NCBI GenBank assembly: GCA_900552385.1
Contig: URZI01000002.1
Coordinates: 124,001-188,000, forward strand
Length of the DNA stretch: 64,000 nucleotides
From: an uncultured Collinsella sp.
GTDB lineage: Bacteria; Actinomycetota; Coriobacteriia; Coriobacteriales; Coriobacteriaceae
Reading direction: 5' to 3'
The notes under the pieces were generated by a model. The model did no database searches. It saw only the letters and a program-made list of their open reading frames with translations, and was not told the origin of the DNA. Shown in pieces: positions 24,370 to 32,988 of this stretch; the first letter of the stretch is position 1; each line of letters opens with the position of its first letter. Position numbers and translations under genes: made by a program.

Positions 24370-25389
24370 GTGGGGACCGCGATCGACATGGCATTTGGCG
24401 GCGCGACGCTTGCCACCTGCCCACTCTCGGCACTGGTGCTCTCGTTTGCCTTTTACGGGTTTTGCGGCTGGGCATGGGAATCGACAGTCTGCGCCATGCT
24501 CAACCACGGACGCTTTGCCAACAGCGGCTTTTTGCTGGGGCCGTGCTGCCCCATCTATGGCGCGGGCGGCATTGCCTGCTGGCTGCTGTTGCGTGGGATT
24601 CCGGATGCCTCGAGCCAGTTTGTCGCTGCGGCGCTTGTGTGCAGCGTAATCGAGTACAGTGTGAGCCTTCTATTGGAAAAAACAACAGGCGCGCGCTTTT
24701 GGGATTACTCGCACCTGCCGTTTAATTTGCATGGACGCATCTGTCTGTACTGGGCCTGCGCGTTTGGCTTGGGTGCGTTGTGCATTTGCCGTTTAGTGGA
24801 GCCGGCATTGTTGGGGCTGCTTGGCCATCTGCCGGTGCTGATTGTGCGGCTGTCCGCCTTTATCGTCGCGGTCGCGATGATGGTCGACGCGGCGTGCTCG
24901 TTGGCGAGCTGGCGCCGCCTGTCCGATCAGCTGGAGCGTGTGCGTGCCGACCTTGCCGACCGCATCAATGAGTCGCTTGCCGATGCCTCGGAGTCAATGC
25001 TCGAGCGCATTCCCGAATCGACGATTGACTCGGTGACACAGACGCACATCCGTAGCCGTGCCGTTAACGCGTGGCTGGCCGAGCTGGGTGACGCGACGCT
25101 CGATGCTCTGCGCGAGAAGGCTTCGATGCCGACGTTTATCGCGGACGGCGCTCGCGGCCTGGCGCTCGCTGCCCGCCGCGTGGCCGATGCCGCGCCGAGC
25201 ATGCCGCGTCCGTCGCTCAGTCGTCGCCTTGCCGGCAAGCGCATGAGCCGTCCGGTGCCGAGTGTATCGCTCAGTCGTCGCGACCTGCGTTTCTTCAATG
25301 CCTTCCCGCGCTTGCGCATCAACCGCTACGAGGGCGTCATCCGAGCTACCGACCTCCGCGACCGAGCCCGCGAGCTGTTCCGCCGCTAG
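24370..25389 (+). CDS. PF06541-type membrane protein (putative ABC transporter type IV)
   Basis: The 339-residue protein has an N-terminal membrane domain (about 1-190, five or six segments) with YGFCGWAWES, NSGFLLGPCCPIYGAGG and FWDYSHLPFNLHGRICL, which I recognise as the CmpB/PF06541 family. A cytoplasmic, helical and arginine-rich C-terminal half follows, ending in RDRARELFRR. The family is named as a transporter permease, but its function is not established. The GTG start at 24370 follows AGGAGAGGG; an ATG at 24388 is the alternative. It is coupled to the HD gene. Confidence 0.78.
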   Translation: MGTAIDMAFGGATLATCPLSALVLSFAFYGFCGWAWESTVCAMLNHGRFANSGFLLGPCCPIYGAGGIACWLLLRGIPDASSQFVAAALVCSVIEYSVSLLLEKTTGARFWDYSHLPFNLHGRICLYWACAFGLGALCICRLVEPALLGLLGHLPVLIVRLSAFIVAVAMMVDAACSLASWRRLSDQLERVRADLADRINESLADASESMLERIPESTIDSVTQTHIRSRAVNAWLAELGDATLDALREKASMPTFIADGARGLALAARRVADAAPSMPRPSLSRRLAGKRMSRPVPSVSLSRRDLRFFNAFPRLRINRYEGVIRATDLRDRARELFRR

Positions 25390-25472
25390 CCGGGACGGGC
25401 GCGCTCACGGCTTCCTTGCTCGCGTATTTCCCGTTCGTTTCGCGTCCGTTGCCGCGCCGTTTCCAAGGTTGC

Positions 25473-25562
25473 GGCGCCGTTGGAGACGGCAAGATTTGGG
25501 TCGAGCCGGTCGAGGAGGTTATCCGCATCCGCACCGGCGAACATGGCCCCTCTGCGGTGTAG
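25473..25562 (+). pseudogene. glnB: Remnant of a P-II nitrogen regulator gene (C-terminus only)
   Basis: The frame from 25473 to the TAG at 25560-25562 reads GAVGDGKIWVEPVEEV, then IRIRTGEHGPSAV. This is the conserved P-II (GlnB/GlnK) C-terminal signature. Upstream codons do not continue the family, and no start is present. The remaining 29 codons are intact, so this is a recent deletion remnant or a piece carried along in a rearrangement. The rest of the gap 25390-25643 holds only a weak hairpin (25579-25608). Confidence 0.82.
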
Positions 25563-25643
25563 GACAATCTTTCGCCTGACGGGCGTGCCTCTCTTGGGAC
25601 GCGCCCGTTCTCGTCTACAATATCGTGCAGACGAAGGAGAGGC

Positions 25644-26507
25644 ATGCCCATGATCAAGATGTTTGCGAGTGACTTAGACGGAACGCTGCTGAACGCCCTG
25701 CACGAGGCGGATGGGACCATCCGCCGTGCCATTCGCGAGCTGACCGAGGCTGGCCTGCATGTGGTTCCCGCGACCGGACGCTCGACGCTGCCGATCGGAG
25801 AGCATGGCTTTACGGGCCTGGCGCTTGACGCCTGCTGCTCCAACGGATCCATCGTGCGCAACAGCCACGGCGAGGTGCTCAAGACCTGGACCATCGACCC
25901 GCAGGTTACCGAGGAGCTGCTCAAGGCGTTTCCGAACATTTGCTTCGACTGCTCCACGCCCGACGGCATGTTCTCGAGCGGTTCGTTCGAGATGCACCAG
26001 GCGGGCTTTAAGAAGGACAGCCCTATCAAACGCATCGTGATGCGCGGCATGCGCGCGCGTGGCGGGTATCACGAGGAGCAGTATTTCGATCAGTCAATCG
26101 GCGACATCCTGCGCCACGATGTGTGTAAGATCAACTGCCGCGTGACCTCGCCCGAGCTGGAGCGCGACCTTAAGGCATATTTGGCCGAGCGCTCGGACCG
26201 TGTAGTCAACGCGCCGTTCGATCCGGTGATGTTCGAGATCACGGACGTGGCGTGCAACAAGGGCGAGAGTGTGGCCTGGCTGGCGGGCTACTACGGCATT
26301 GCCGAGGACGAGGTCGCGGTCTATGGAGACGGCGGCAACGACATTGCCATGCTCAAGCGTTTCCGCCACAGCTACGCGACCAAAAACGCTAGCGATGCAG
26401 CTAAAGCCGCCGCGAGCGCGACTATCGGCAGCTGCATGGTCCACGCCGTTCCCAAACACATGCTCGCCACCATGCACAAGCAGAATTCCTGCACCGTAAT
26501 CGAATAA
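25644..26507 (+). CDS. Cof-type HAD phosphatase
   Basis: This 287-residue cytoplasmic sugar-phosphate or cofactor phosphatase of the HAD superfamily begins with motif I, FASDLDGTLLN (nucleophile Asp near residue 10). It ends with motif IV, YGDGGNDIAMLKR, typical of the Cof/YidA subclass with a C2 cap. The start follows GAAGGAG. The substrate is unknown. A REP-like palindrome abuts its stop codon. Confidence 0.9.
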   Translation: MPMIKMFASDLDGTLLNALHEADGTIRRAIRELTEAGLHVVPATGRSTLPIGEHGFTGLALDACCSNGSIVRNSHGEVLKTWTIDPQVTEELLKAFPNICFDCSTPDGMFSSGSFEMHQAGFKKDSPIKRIVMRGMRARGGYHEEQYFDQSIGDILRHDVCKINCRVTSPELERDLKAYLAERSDRVVNAPFDPVMFEITDVACNKGESVAWLAGYYGIAEDEVAVYGDGGNDIAMLKRFRHSYATKNASDAAKAAASATIGSCMVHAVPKHMLATMHKQNSCTVIE

Positions 26508-26536
26508 TGTGACAAAGGGACAGCCCCTTTGTCACA
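26508..26536. repeat. REP-like palindrome, TGTGAC-arm type (left copy)
   Basis: TGTGACAAAGGG and CCCTTTGTCACA form perfect arms around a short centre containing ACAG. A nearly identical copy lies at 26944-26972; the two bracket a small membrane-peptide gene. Confidence 0.85.
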
Positions 26537-26551
26537 GGTGACGCTGGTCTC

Positions 26552-26581
26552 TTGAAATACGAACAAACATTCGCATATCTA
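26552..26581 (+). promoter_or_regulatory. Possible promoter with LexA-like box
   Basis: TTGAAA at 26552-26557 could be a -35, with a poor -10 near 26576. CGAACAAACATTCG (26560-26573) is one mismatch from the Gram-positive SOS-box form CGAAC-N4-GTTCG. It precedes the small membrane-peptide gene by about 90 bases. Confidence 0.35.
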
Positions 26582-26663
26582 ACTGCGCTTTGATAGAATT
26601 GATACTGTTGGCGGCAGTTCCATGTGCCGGGCAACGCCCTCCATCTGACGGGAGGTGATGCCC

Positions 26664-26789
26664 ATGACCGATTTGATTGATTTCGTGAGACTTCTGACCG
26701 CTTTGGTCTCGTTCTTCACGGCGCTTGTCGGCCTTTCCGAGGCACTCAAGCAGCGTTCGAAGCGCAACAGAAGGGGTCGCCGCCGCTAA
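26664..26789 (+). CDS. Small hydrophobic peptide, possible type I toxin-like protein
   Basis: The 41-residue product has one membrane-spanning helix (about residues 5-26) and a strongly basic tail (KQRSKRNRRGRRR). GGAGGTG lies eight bases before the ATG at 26664; an ATG at 26658 is too close to it. Small one-helix proteins with basic tails include TxpA/Fst-like type I toxins and holin-like peptides. No antitoxin RNA can be proven, but the gene is isolated, has its own control region, and is bracketed by repeats. I do not recognise a specific family. Confidence 0.5.
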   Translation: MTDLIDFVRLLTALVSFFTALVGLSEALKQRSKRNRRGRRR

Positions 26790-26943
26790 GGCGTTGACCC
26801 CCTAATGCAAACAACGGCGCTGCCCAGCTTTCCAGAACTTGGGCTGCCGTCGACACTATTCTACCCACGAATGACATTTTGAACAATTGGCAATGCCGCT
26901 TCAAAAGCCAGGCACAACTGGCACAACCTAGGCGGTCGCTGAA

Positions 26944-26972
26944 TGTGACAAAGGGACAGTCCCTTTGTCACA
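26944..26972. repeat. REP-like palindrome, TGTGAC-arm type (right copy)
   Basis: TGTGACAAAGGGAC and GTCCCTTTGTCACA are perfect 14-base arms around one base. It differs from the copy at 26508-26536 only in the centre. Confidence 0.85.
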
Positions 26973-27064
26973 TCCCAAATATTGCCTTTACGTGTTGATG
27001 CACACGGTGTGCAATAATACTCGCACTGTGCAATAGCGCACAGGCTGAGTAACAAGGAGGACGC

Positions 27065-27775
27065 TTGTCCCAGCTCGAGAAATGTGATCGCCGGTCCCTT
27101 CGCTCGCAGCGTGCCCTTCGCCAGGCGCTTGCCAGCGAGCTTGCCGAAAGCGGCGACCTTTCGCGCATTAACGTCGCGTCGCTCACCGAGCGTGCCGGTC
27201 TTACACGCCGCACGTTCTATTCGCACTACCGCGATATCCCAGACTTTATCAATCAAATCGAGGACGGCTTGCTGGCCGAGATCCGTGAGCGCATTGAGCT
27301 CATCACCGCAGCTCAGCTGCCCGATCTCTATCACAACATCGATGAGCTCGAGCCGGCACCCGGTTCGGTTGAGTTGCTGCGCTACCTTGCGGCCAACCGC
27401 GATTTAATCGGATCGCTGCTGGGCCCGGGCGGCGACCAGGCCTTCATTAAAAGGATTATCGATACCGCACGCGAGGCCGTGGTGCCTCGTGCACAGACGG
27501 GCATCTTGGGCCTGGCGCTGGGCACGTTCTTTGACTACTACGTCACCTATGTCGTAAGTGCCGAGGTCGGCATGATCCAACGTTGGTTTGAGCGTGACCT
27601 TTCTGAATCGCCCGAGACCATGGCGCGCATTATGACGGTTATCGCCTTTGTGCGCCCCGGCGACCTGTATGGCCAACCCATCGATATCAACGTGCCGGAA
27701 TACGGCTTGAAGCTATTGAACCTGCAGCTCGAGGACGCGGCCGACACCACCGCAACCGTCGAGTCCAACAACTAA
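27065..27775 (+). CDS. TetR family transcriptional regulator
   Basis: This 236-residue regulator has an N-terminal helix-turn-helix (about residues 33-55, ASLTERAGLTRRTFYSHYRD) and a ligand-binding C-terminal domain resembling TetR_C_33/AcrR-like forms. The start is a TTG, placed six bases after AAGGAGG; no better ATG is in frame. The giant activator gene follows 11 bases later, so this regulator probably controls the same operon and may respond to an acyl-CoA or fatty acid. That last point is inference. Confidence 0.88.
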   Translation: MSQLEKCDRRSLRSQRALRQALASELAESGDLSRINVASLTERAGLTRRTFYSHYRDIPDFINQIEDGLLAEIRERIELITAAQLPDLYHNIDELEPAPGSVELLRYLAANRDLIGSLLGPGGDQAFIKRIIDTAREAVVPRAQTGILGLALGTFFDYYVTYVVSAEVGMIQRWFERDLSESPETMARIMTVIAFVRPGDLYGQPIDINVPEYGLKLLNLQLEDAADTTATVESNN

Positions 27776-27786
27776 GAGGAGAGACA

Positions 27787-30700
27787 ATGAGCAAACTCGT
27801 CGAGGGCATTAAGGACCGTATGGTCGCTGCCGCGCGTGAGGCTGCACCCGCCGTGGTGGATGCCGCGCAGAAGGCCGCGACCGCAGCCGCCGAGAAAGTC
27901 GCTGAGGCAGTTGCCGATGCCAAGAACGCGGCAGGGGAGACGTCCGTCGCCACCGAGCCCGCCGCCACCGAGCCCGCAGTCGCCACCGCCGCCCACGCCC
28001 CCGAAGGCGCGATCTTCAACCCCGACAACGCCCACGGCAAGCTGCACCTGGGCATCGACGTGGGCTCCACCACCGTTAAGCTTGCCGTGCTCAACGACGA
28101 CAACCAGATCGTCTACGCCAAGTACCAGCGCCACCACACCGACGTCCGTGCCTGCGCCCGCGACCTGTTCGAGGGCGCTGCGACCGTGCTGCCGACGGCC
28201 CAGATGACCTGCGCCATTACCGGCTCGGGCGGCCTGCTGCTGTCCCAGTGGCTCGACCTGGAGTTTGTCCAGGAGGTCATCGCCAGCAAGCGTGCTGTCG
28301 AGACCCTTATCCCGGCCACCGATGTCGCCATCGAGCTGGGCGGCGAGGACGCCAAGATCATCTACTTCGACAACGGCATCGAGCAGCGCATGAACGGCAC
28401 CTGCGCCGGCGGTACGGGCGCATTCATCGATCAGATGGCAACCCTGCTGCACACCGACGCGAGCGGCCTCAACGAGCTCGCGGCCAATGCCACCACCATC
28501 TATCCCATTGCCAGCCGCTGCGGCGTCTTTGCCAAGACCGATGTCCAACCGCTGCTCAACGAGGGCGCCCGCCCCGAGGACGTGGCGGCTTCCATCTTCC
28601 AAGCCGTCGTGACCCAGACCATCTCGGGCCTGGCGTGCGGCCGTCCCATCCGCGGCAACGTCGCCTTCCTGGGCGGACCGCTGCAGTATCTCTCCGAGCT
28701 GCGCCACCGCTTCTACCTCACGCTCAACCTGGACGAGGAGCACCGTATCGTGCCCCAAAACGCCCACCTGTTTGTGGCGAGCGGCGCCGCCATGGCGCGC
28801 GAGTCCAATAAGCTCAGCACGTTCCCGCAGCTCATCGAGGCCATCGACAGCTTGGGCGACGCACAGGGTGCCGAGGTCGAGCGTCTGGACCCGCTCTTTG
28901 CCACCGACGAGGACTTTGCCGAGTTCAAAACCCGCCACGACACCGAGGTCGTCCCCAAGGGCAAGCTCGACGGCTACACCGGCCGCGTGTTCATCGGCAT
29001 CGACGCCGGTTCCACCACCATGAAGGCCGCGCTCGTGGGCGAGGACGGCCAGCTGCTGCATACCTGGTATGGCAACAACAACGGCGACATCCTGGGCACG
29101 GCCAAGGTCATCATGGCCGATTTCTACAACCACATCCCCGCCGGCTGCACCATTGGCCACGTGACCACCACGGGCTACGGCGAGGCGCTGCTCATCGAGG
29201 CCCTCAAGGCCGACTCCGGCGAGATTGAGACCGTCGCGCACCTGCGCGGCGCCAAGGCATTCCTGCCCGGTGTCGAGTTTATCCTGGACATCGGCGGCCA
29301 GGACATGAAGTGCCTGCGCGTCAAGGACGGCGTTATCGAGCACATCATGCTCAACGAGGCCTGCTCGTCGGGCTGCGGCAGCTTTATCGAGAGCTTCGCC
29401 GTGTCTATGAACATGGACGTGCGCGCGTTCGCCGATGCCGCCATCCATGCCAAGGCCCCCGTCGACTTGGGCAGCCGCTGCACGGTCTTTATGAACTCAC
29501 GCGTCAAGCAGGCGCAAAAGGAAGGCGCCACGGTGGGCGACATCGCGGCCGGCCTGTCCTATTCCGTCATCAAGAATGCCCTGTTCAAGGTCATTAAGCT
29601 GCGCGACCCCAAGGAGATCGGCAGCCAGGTGATCGTCCAGGGCGGTACCTTTATGTCCGATGCCACGCTGCGCGCATTTGAGCAGCTCACCGGCGTACAT
29701 GCCGTGCGTCCCGACATCGCCGGCTGCATGGGCGCCTACGGTGCGGCCCTGCTCGCCCGCGATCGCGCCGGCGCCGACGGCACCTCGACCATCCTTTCGG
29801 CCGAGGACATCGCGCACCTCACCGTGACGCAAAAGCATGTCCGCTGCGGCCGTTGCTCTAACAACTGCCAGCTCACCGTTAACGATTTTGGCGGCGGTAG
29901 GCGCTTCATTACCGGCAACCGCTGCGAGAAGGGCGCTGGCCACAAAAAGCAGAAGACCGAGGCCCCCAACCTCTTCAAAAAGAAAAACGAGCTGCTCTTT
30001 AACCGCGAGGTGCTGAGCCCCGACGAGGCCCCGCGCGGCACCGTCGGCATCCCCCGTGCGCTCAACATGTACGAGAACTACCCCTTCTGGCACGCGTTCT
30101 TTACGCGCCTGGGCTTTAGCGTGCAGCTGTCCGACCAGTCGAGCAAAAAGACCTACCAGGCGGGTATCGAGTCCATGCCGTCCGAGAGCGTGTGCTACCC
30201 GGCAAAGATGAGCCACGGCCACGTGATGAACCTCATCGACCGCGATGTCGACTTTATCTGGATGCCGTGCGTGCGCTGGGAGCGCAAGGAGGACCCGACC
30301 GCCGGTAACTGTTACAACTGCCCCATCGTCATGAGCTACCCCACGGCGCTGGCGCTCAATATCGACGAGATTCGCGAGCAGAACATCGAGTTCCTGTACC
30401 CGTTTGTGCCCTATCACGACAAGACCGAGCTCAAGCGCCGCTTGTACCAGGTGCTCGCCGTCGACCGCGTGGCCGATGCTGAGGCCGGTCGCGGTCGCGT
30501 GCGCGGTCCCAAGATCACGCGCTCCGAGGTCGATGCCGCCGTCAACGCTGCCTTTGAGGCCGATGCGCGTTTCCACGAGGACATCCAGACCATGGGCGAG
30601 GAGGCTCTTAAGTGGGTCGAGGACCACGGCGGTCACGGCATTGTGCTCGCCGGCCGTCCCTACCATAACGACCCCGAGATCAACCATGCCCTGCCCGAGC

Positions 30701-32571
30701 TGATCTCGAGCTTTGGCTTTGCGGTCTTTACCGAGGATTCGCTCGCGCATCTGGTAAAGCCCGAGCGTCCGATTCGCGTCGTCGACCAGTGGATGTACCA
30801 CAGCCGCCTGTACGCCGTCGCCCGTTTTGTGACGATGCGAAACGATCTGGACCTAATCCAGCTCAACTCTTTCGGCTGCGGTCTGGACGCTCTGACCACC
30901 GACCAGGTGCAGGAGATTCTGGAAGCCAGCGGCAAGATCTACACCGTGCTCAAGATCGATGAGGTGTCCAACCTAGGTGCCGCGCGCATTCGTATCCGCT
31001 CGCTCATGGCCGCGCTCAAGGACCAGGAGGCCGAGCGCCTGGCCGATGCCACGGCCGCGGGCGAGGCCTACGAGCAGGGCGATGCCGCGCCGGTGGCGCC
31101 CTCCACGGATGCCCCCGCGTTCGCGAGCCGCAAGTACACGTTCGAGGCGCAGCGCGAGAGTGCTTCGACCGCGTGGCCCAAGGTGCCCTTTACCGAGCAG
31201 ATGCGCGAGGAGGGCTACACCATCCTGTGCCCACAGATGGCGCCGATCCACTTTGACCTGGTCAAAGAGGTGTTCCGCGGTGCCGGCTACAACTTGGAGC
31301 TGCTGCCCTCGACCGATCACGACGCCGTCGAGGCCGGCCTGCGCTATGTGAACAATGACATTTGCTACCCGTCGATCCTGGTGACGGGCCAGATTATGGA
31401 GGCCATCGAGAGCGGTCGGTACGACCTGTCCAAGACGGCCGTGGTCATCAGCCAGACCGGCGGCGGCTGCCGTGCCACCAACTACATCGCACTCATCCGC
31501 AAGGCCCTGCGCGAGAGCGGCCACCCCGAGATTCCGGTGATCTCGCTTTCGGCCGTGGCGCTCGGCGAGGACAACCCTGGCTTTAAGATTACGCCGGCGC
31601 TGCTTAAGCAGGCCGTCTACGCGGTACTCTTTGGCGACGTGATGATGCAGATGCTCTACCGCTGCCGCCCGTACGAGGCCACGCCCGGTGCCGCCAATGC
31701 GCTCTACGAGGAGTACATGGCGCGCGCCCGCAAGCTGGCGCCCAAGTTTAACCGCCACAACTACACCAAGCTGTGCCGCGAGGCCATCCGCGCGTTCGAC
31801 ACCATGCCGCTCGTGGGCGAGGGCACCAAGCCACGCGTGGGCGTGGTCGGCGAGATCTTGGTCAAGTTCCACCCTACGGCCAACAACCACGTGGTCGACG
31901 TTATCGAGCGCGAGGGCTGCGAGGCCGTGGTGCCGGGCCTGCTCGACTTCTTCCTGTACTCCATGAGCAACGCCGAGCTGCAGAAGGACGAGCTGGGTAG
32001 CTCCGCTACCACGCGCGCTGGTATGCAGGCGCTCATCAAGCTCGTGGACTGGATGCGCACGCCGGTGGAGGAGATGCTCGAGAAGTCCCGCCGCTTCGAG
32101 GCGCCCGAGCGCATCGGCACCATGGCCGACAAGGCCCGCACGGTGCTTTCGGTGTGCAACAACATGGGCGAGGGCTGGCTGCTCACGGCCGAGATGCTCG
32201 ACCTGATCGATCATGGCGCACCCAATATCATCTGCACGCAGCCCTTCGCGTGCCTGCCCAATCACGTGGTGGGCAAGGCCGTGATTAAGGAGCTGCGCCG
32301 CCAGCATCCCGAGAGCAACATCGTTGCGGTGGACTATGATCCTGGTGCGTCCGAGGTCAACCAGCTCAACCGTATTAAGCTCATGATCAGCGTGGCCAAG
32401 GAAAACATGCGCGCCGGCAAGGGCTTTAAGCTCGAGAAGGTGGCGCCGCTCGCGATGGACGAGGTCACCGGCCAGATGCGTGCCCACGATGGCTGCGTGA
32501 GCTGCGGCTCGGTCGACGAGAGTGCCGTGGCGTCGGTCGCTGAGCGCCTGGGACGCGGCATTAAGAAGTAA
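27787..32571 (+). CDS. Giant 2-hydroxyacyl-CoA dehydratase activator, BadF/BadG fusion
   Basis: A 1594-residue cytoplasmic protein. Residues 1-80 are an Ala-rich, coiled-coil-like and then Pro/Thr-rich extension. Two ASKHA ATPase domains follow: LGIDVGSTTVKLA near 87 and IGIDAGSTTMKAA near 400. The second contains NEACSSGCGSF, the cysteines that hold the bridging Fe-S cluster in dehydratase activators. CGRCSNNC near 685, a DUF2229 domain (about 750-960) and an HgdB-like C-terminal domain (about 1115-1560, with CGSC-like cysteines at the end) follow. Known shorter relatives drive radical dehydratases by ATP-dependent electron transfer; the substrate of these large forms is unestablished. It is preceded by a TetR gene. 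Confidence 0.88.
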   Translation: MSKLVEGIKDRMVAAAREAAPAVVDAAQKAATAAAEKVAEAVADAKNAAGETSVATEPAATEPAVATAAHAPEGAIFNPDNAHGKLHLGIDVGSTTVKLAVLNDDNQIVYAKYQRHHTDVRACARDLFEGAATVLPTAQMTCAITGSGGLLLSQWLDLEFVQEVIASKRAVETLIPATDVAIELGGEDAKIIYFDNGIEQRMNGTCAGGTGAFIDQMATLLHTDASGLNELAANATTIYPIASRCGVFAKTDVQPLLNEGARPEDVAASIFQAVVTQTISGLACGRPIRGNVAFLGGPLQYLSELRHRFYLTLNLDEEHRIVPQNAHLFVASGAAMARESNKLSTFPQLIEAIDSLGDAQGAEVERLDPLFATDEDFAEFKTRHDTEVVPKGKLDGYTGRVFIGIDAGSTTMKAALVGEDGQLLHTWYGNNNGDILGTAKVIMADFYNHIPAGCTIGHVTTTGYGEALLIEALKADSGEIETVAHLRGAKAFLPGVEFILDIGGQDMKCLRVKDGVIEHIMLNEACSSGCGSFIESFAVSMNMDVRAFADAAIHAKAPVDLGSRCTVFMNSRVKQAQKEGATVGDIAAGLSYSVIKNALFKVIKLRDPKEIGSQVIVQGGTFMSDATLRAFEQLTGVHAVRPDIAGCMGAYGAALLARDRAGADGTSTILSAEDIAHLTVTQKHVRCGRCSNNCQLTVNDFGGGRRFITGNRCEKGAGHKKQKTEAPNLFKKKNELLFNREVLSPDEAPRGTVGIPRALNMYENYPFWHAFFTRLGFSVQLSDQSSKKTYQAGIESMPSESVCYPAKMSHGHVMNLIDRDVDFIWMPCVRWERKEDPTAGNCYNCPIVMSYPTALALNIDEIREQNIEFLYPFVPYHDKTELKRRLYQVLAVDRVADAEAGRGRVRGPKITRSEVDAAVNAAFEADARFHEDIQTMGEEALKWVEDHGGHGIVLAGRPYHNDPEINHALPELISSFGFAVFTEDSLAHLVKPERPIRVVDQWMYHSRLYAVARFVTMRNDLDLIQLNSFGCGLDALTTDQVQEILEASGKIYTVLKIDEVSNLGAARIRIRSLMAALKDQEAERLADATAAGEAYEQGDAAPVAPSTDAPAFASRKYTFEAQRESASTAWPKVPFTEQMREEGYTILCPQMAPIHFDLVKEVFRGAGYNLELLPSTDHDAVEAGLRYVNNDICYPSILVTGQIMEAIESGRYDLSKTAVVISQTGGGCRATNYIALIRKALRESGHPEIPVISLSAVALGEDNPGFKITPALLKQAVYAVLFGDVMMQMLYRCRPYEATPGAANALYEEYMARARKLAPKFNRHNYTKLCREAIRAFDTMPLVGEGTKPRVGVVGEILVKFHPTANNHVVDVIEREGCEAVVPGLLDFFLYSMSNAELQKDELGSSATTRAGMQALIKLVDWMRTPVEEMLEKSRRFEAPERIGTMADKARTVLSVCNNMGEGWLLTAEMLDLIDHGAPNIICTQPFACLPNHVVGKAVIKELRRQHPESNIVAVDYDPGASEVNQLNRIKLMISVAKENMRAGKGFKLEKVAPLAMDEVTGQMRAHDGCVSCGSVDESAVASVAERLGRGIKK

Positions 32572-32601
32572 CTGGCCTGCTTTGGGCTAGATATGAGACA
32601 A

Positions 32602-32636
32602 ACGGGCGGTAGCCGTACCGGCTACCGCCCGTTTTT
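32602..32636 (+). terminator. Rho-independent terminator of the activator operon
   Basis: The perfect 13-bp stem ACGGGCGGTAGCC/GGCTACCGCCCGT has a 5-base loop and is followed by TTTT. Confidence 0.93.
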
Positions 32637-32656
32637 GCTGGACATATGTTGCGTAA

Positions 32657-32816
32657 ACACCCCGGCTATTACCCCTTGCGAACTTAGATTTCGGAAGTAT
32701 GCGGCAAAATCTGAATAGGCCGAGCATACCGGATATGTACAAGCTCTGTACCTGCGGTTTTATTGGCGGAAAACCGGGGTGTGCTCAAGGGTTCCGGAAT
32801 TTGCCGCATACTTCCG
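32657..32816. repeat. Two interleaved long-range inverted repeats
   Basis: CGGAAGTATGCGGCAAA (32692-32708) is matched exactly by its reverse complement at 32800-32816. ACACCCCGG (32657-32665) is matched by CCGGGGTGT (32774-32782). The two pairs interlock, so both cannot form as simple nested stems. A smaller GTACA/TGTAC palindrome lies between. The remaining part of this 417-base gap (32817-32988) shows nothing beyond the likely promoter region of the dehydrogenase. Confidence 0.8.
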
Positions 32817-32988
32817 CAAACGACGTCTCGGTGGCACAAAAAATCGCCCTCGGAACCCTGAGATAATGAACATATGTAGCCGTTCGCCGCAAATTACCGT
32901 CCGTTTATAGAACCCACCCCCAGCGTGCTGTCCCCTTACGGTTGAATAAATACACATCTATGGAATTACGTAAGAGAGGACTGTTCCT

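Noticed and set aside
27772..29448. Long open frame (558 codons) on the minus strand opposite the giant activator gene
   Set aside because: It is antisense to well-conserved ATPase domains, has Gly/Val/His-rich composition without recognisable motifs, and comes from codon bias in G+C-rich DNA. The same holds for long antisense frames at 53220-54875 (opposite groEL), 61039-63123 (opposite argJ/argB) and 42002-43513.
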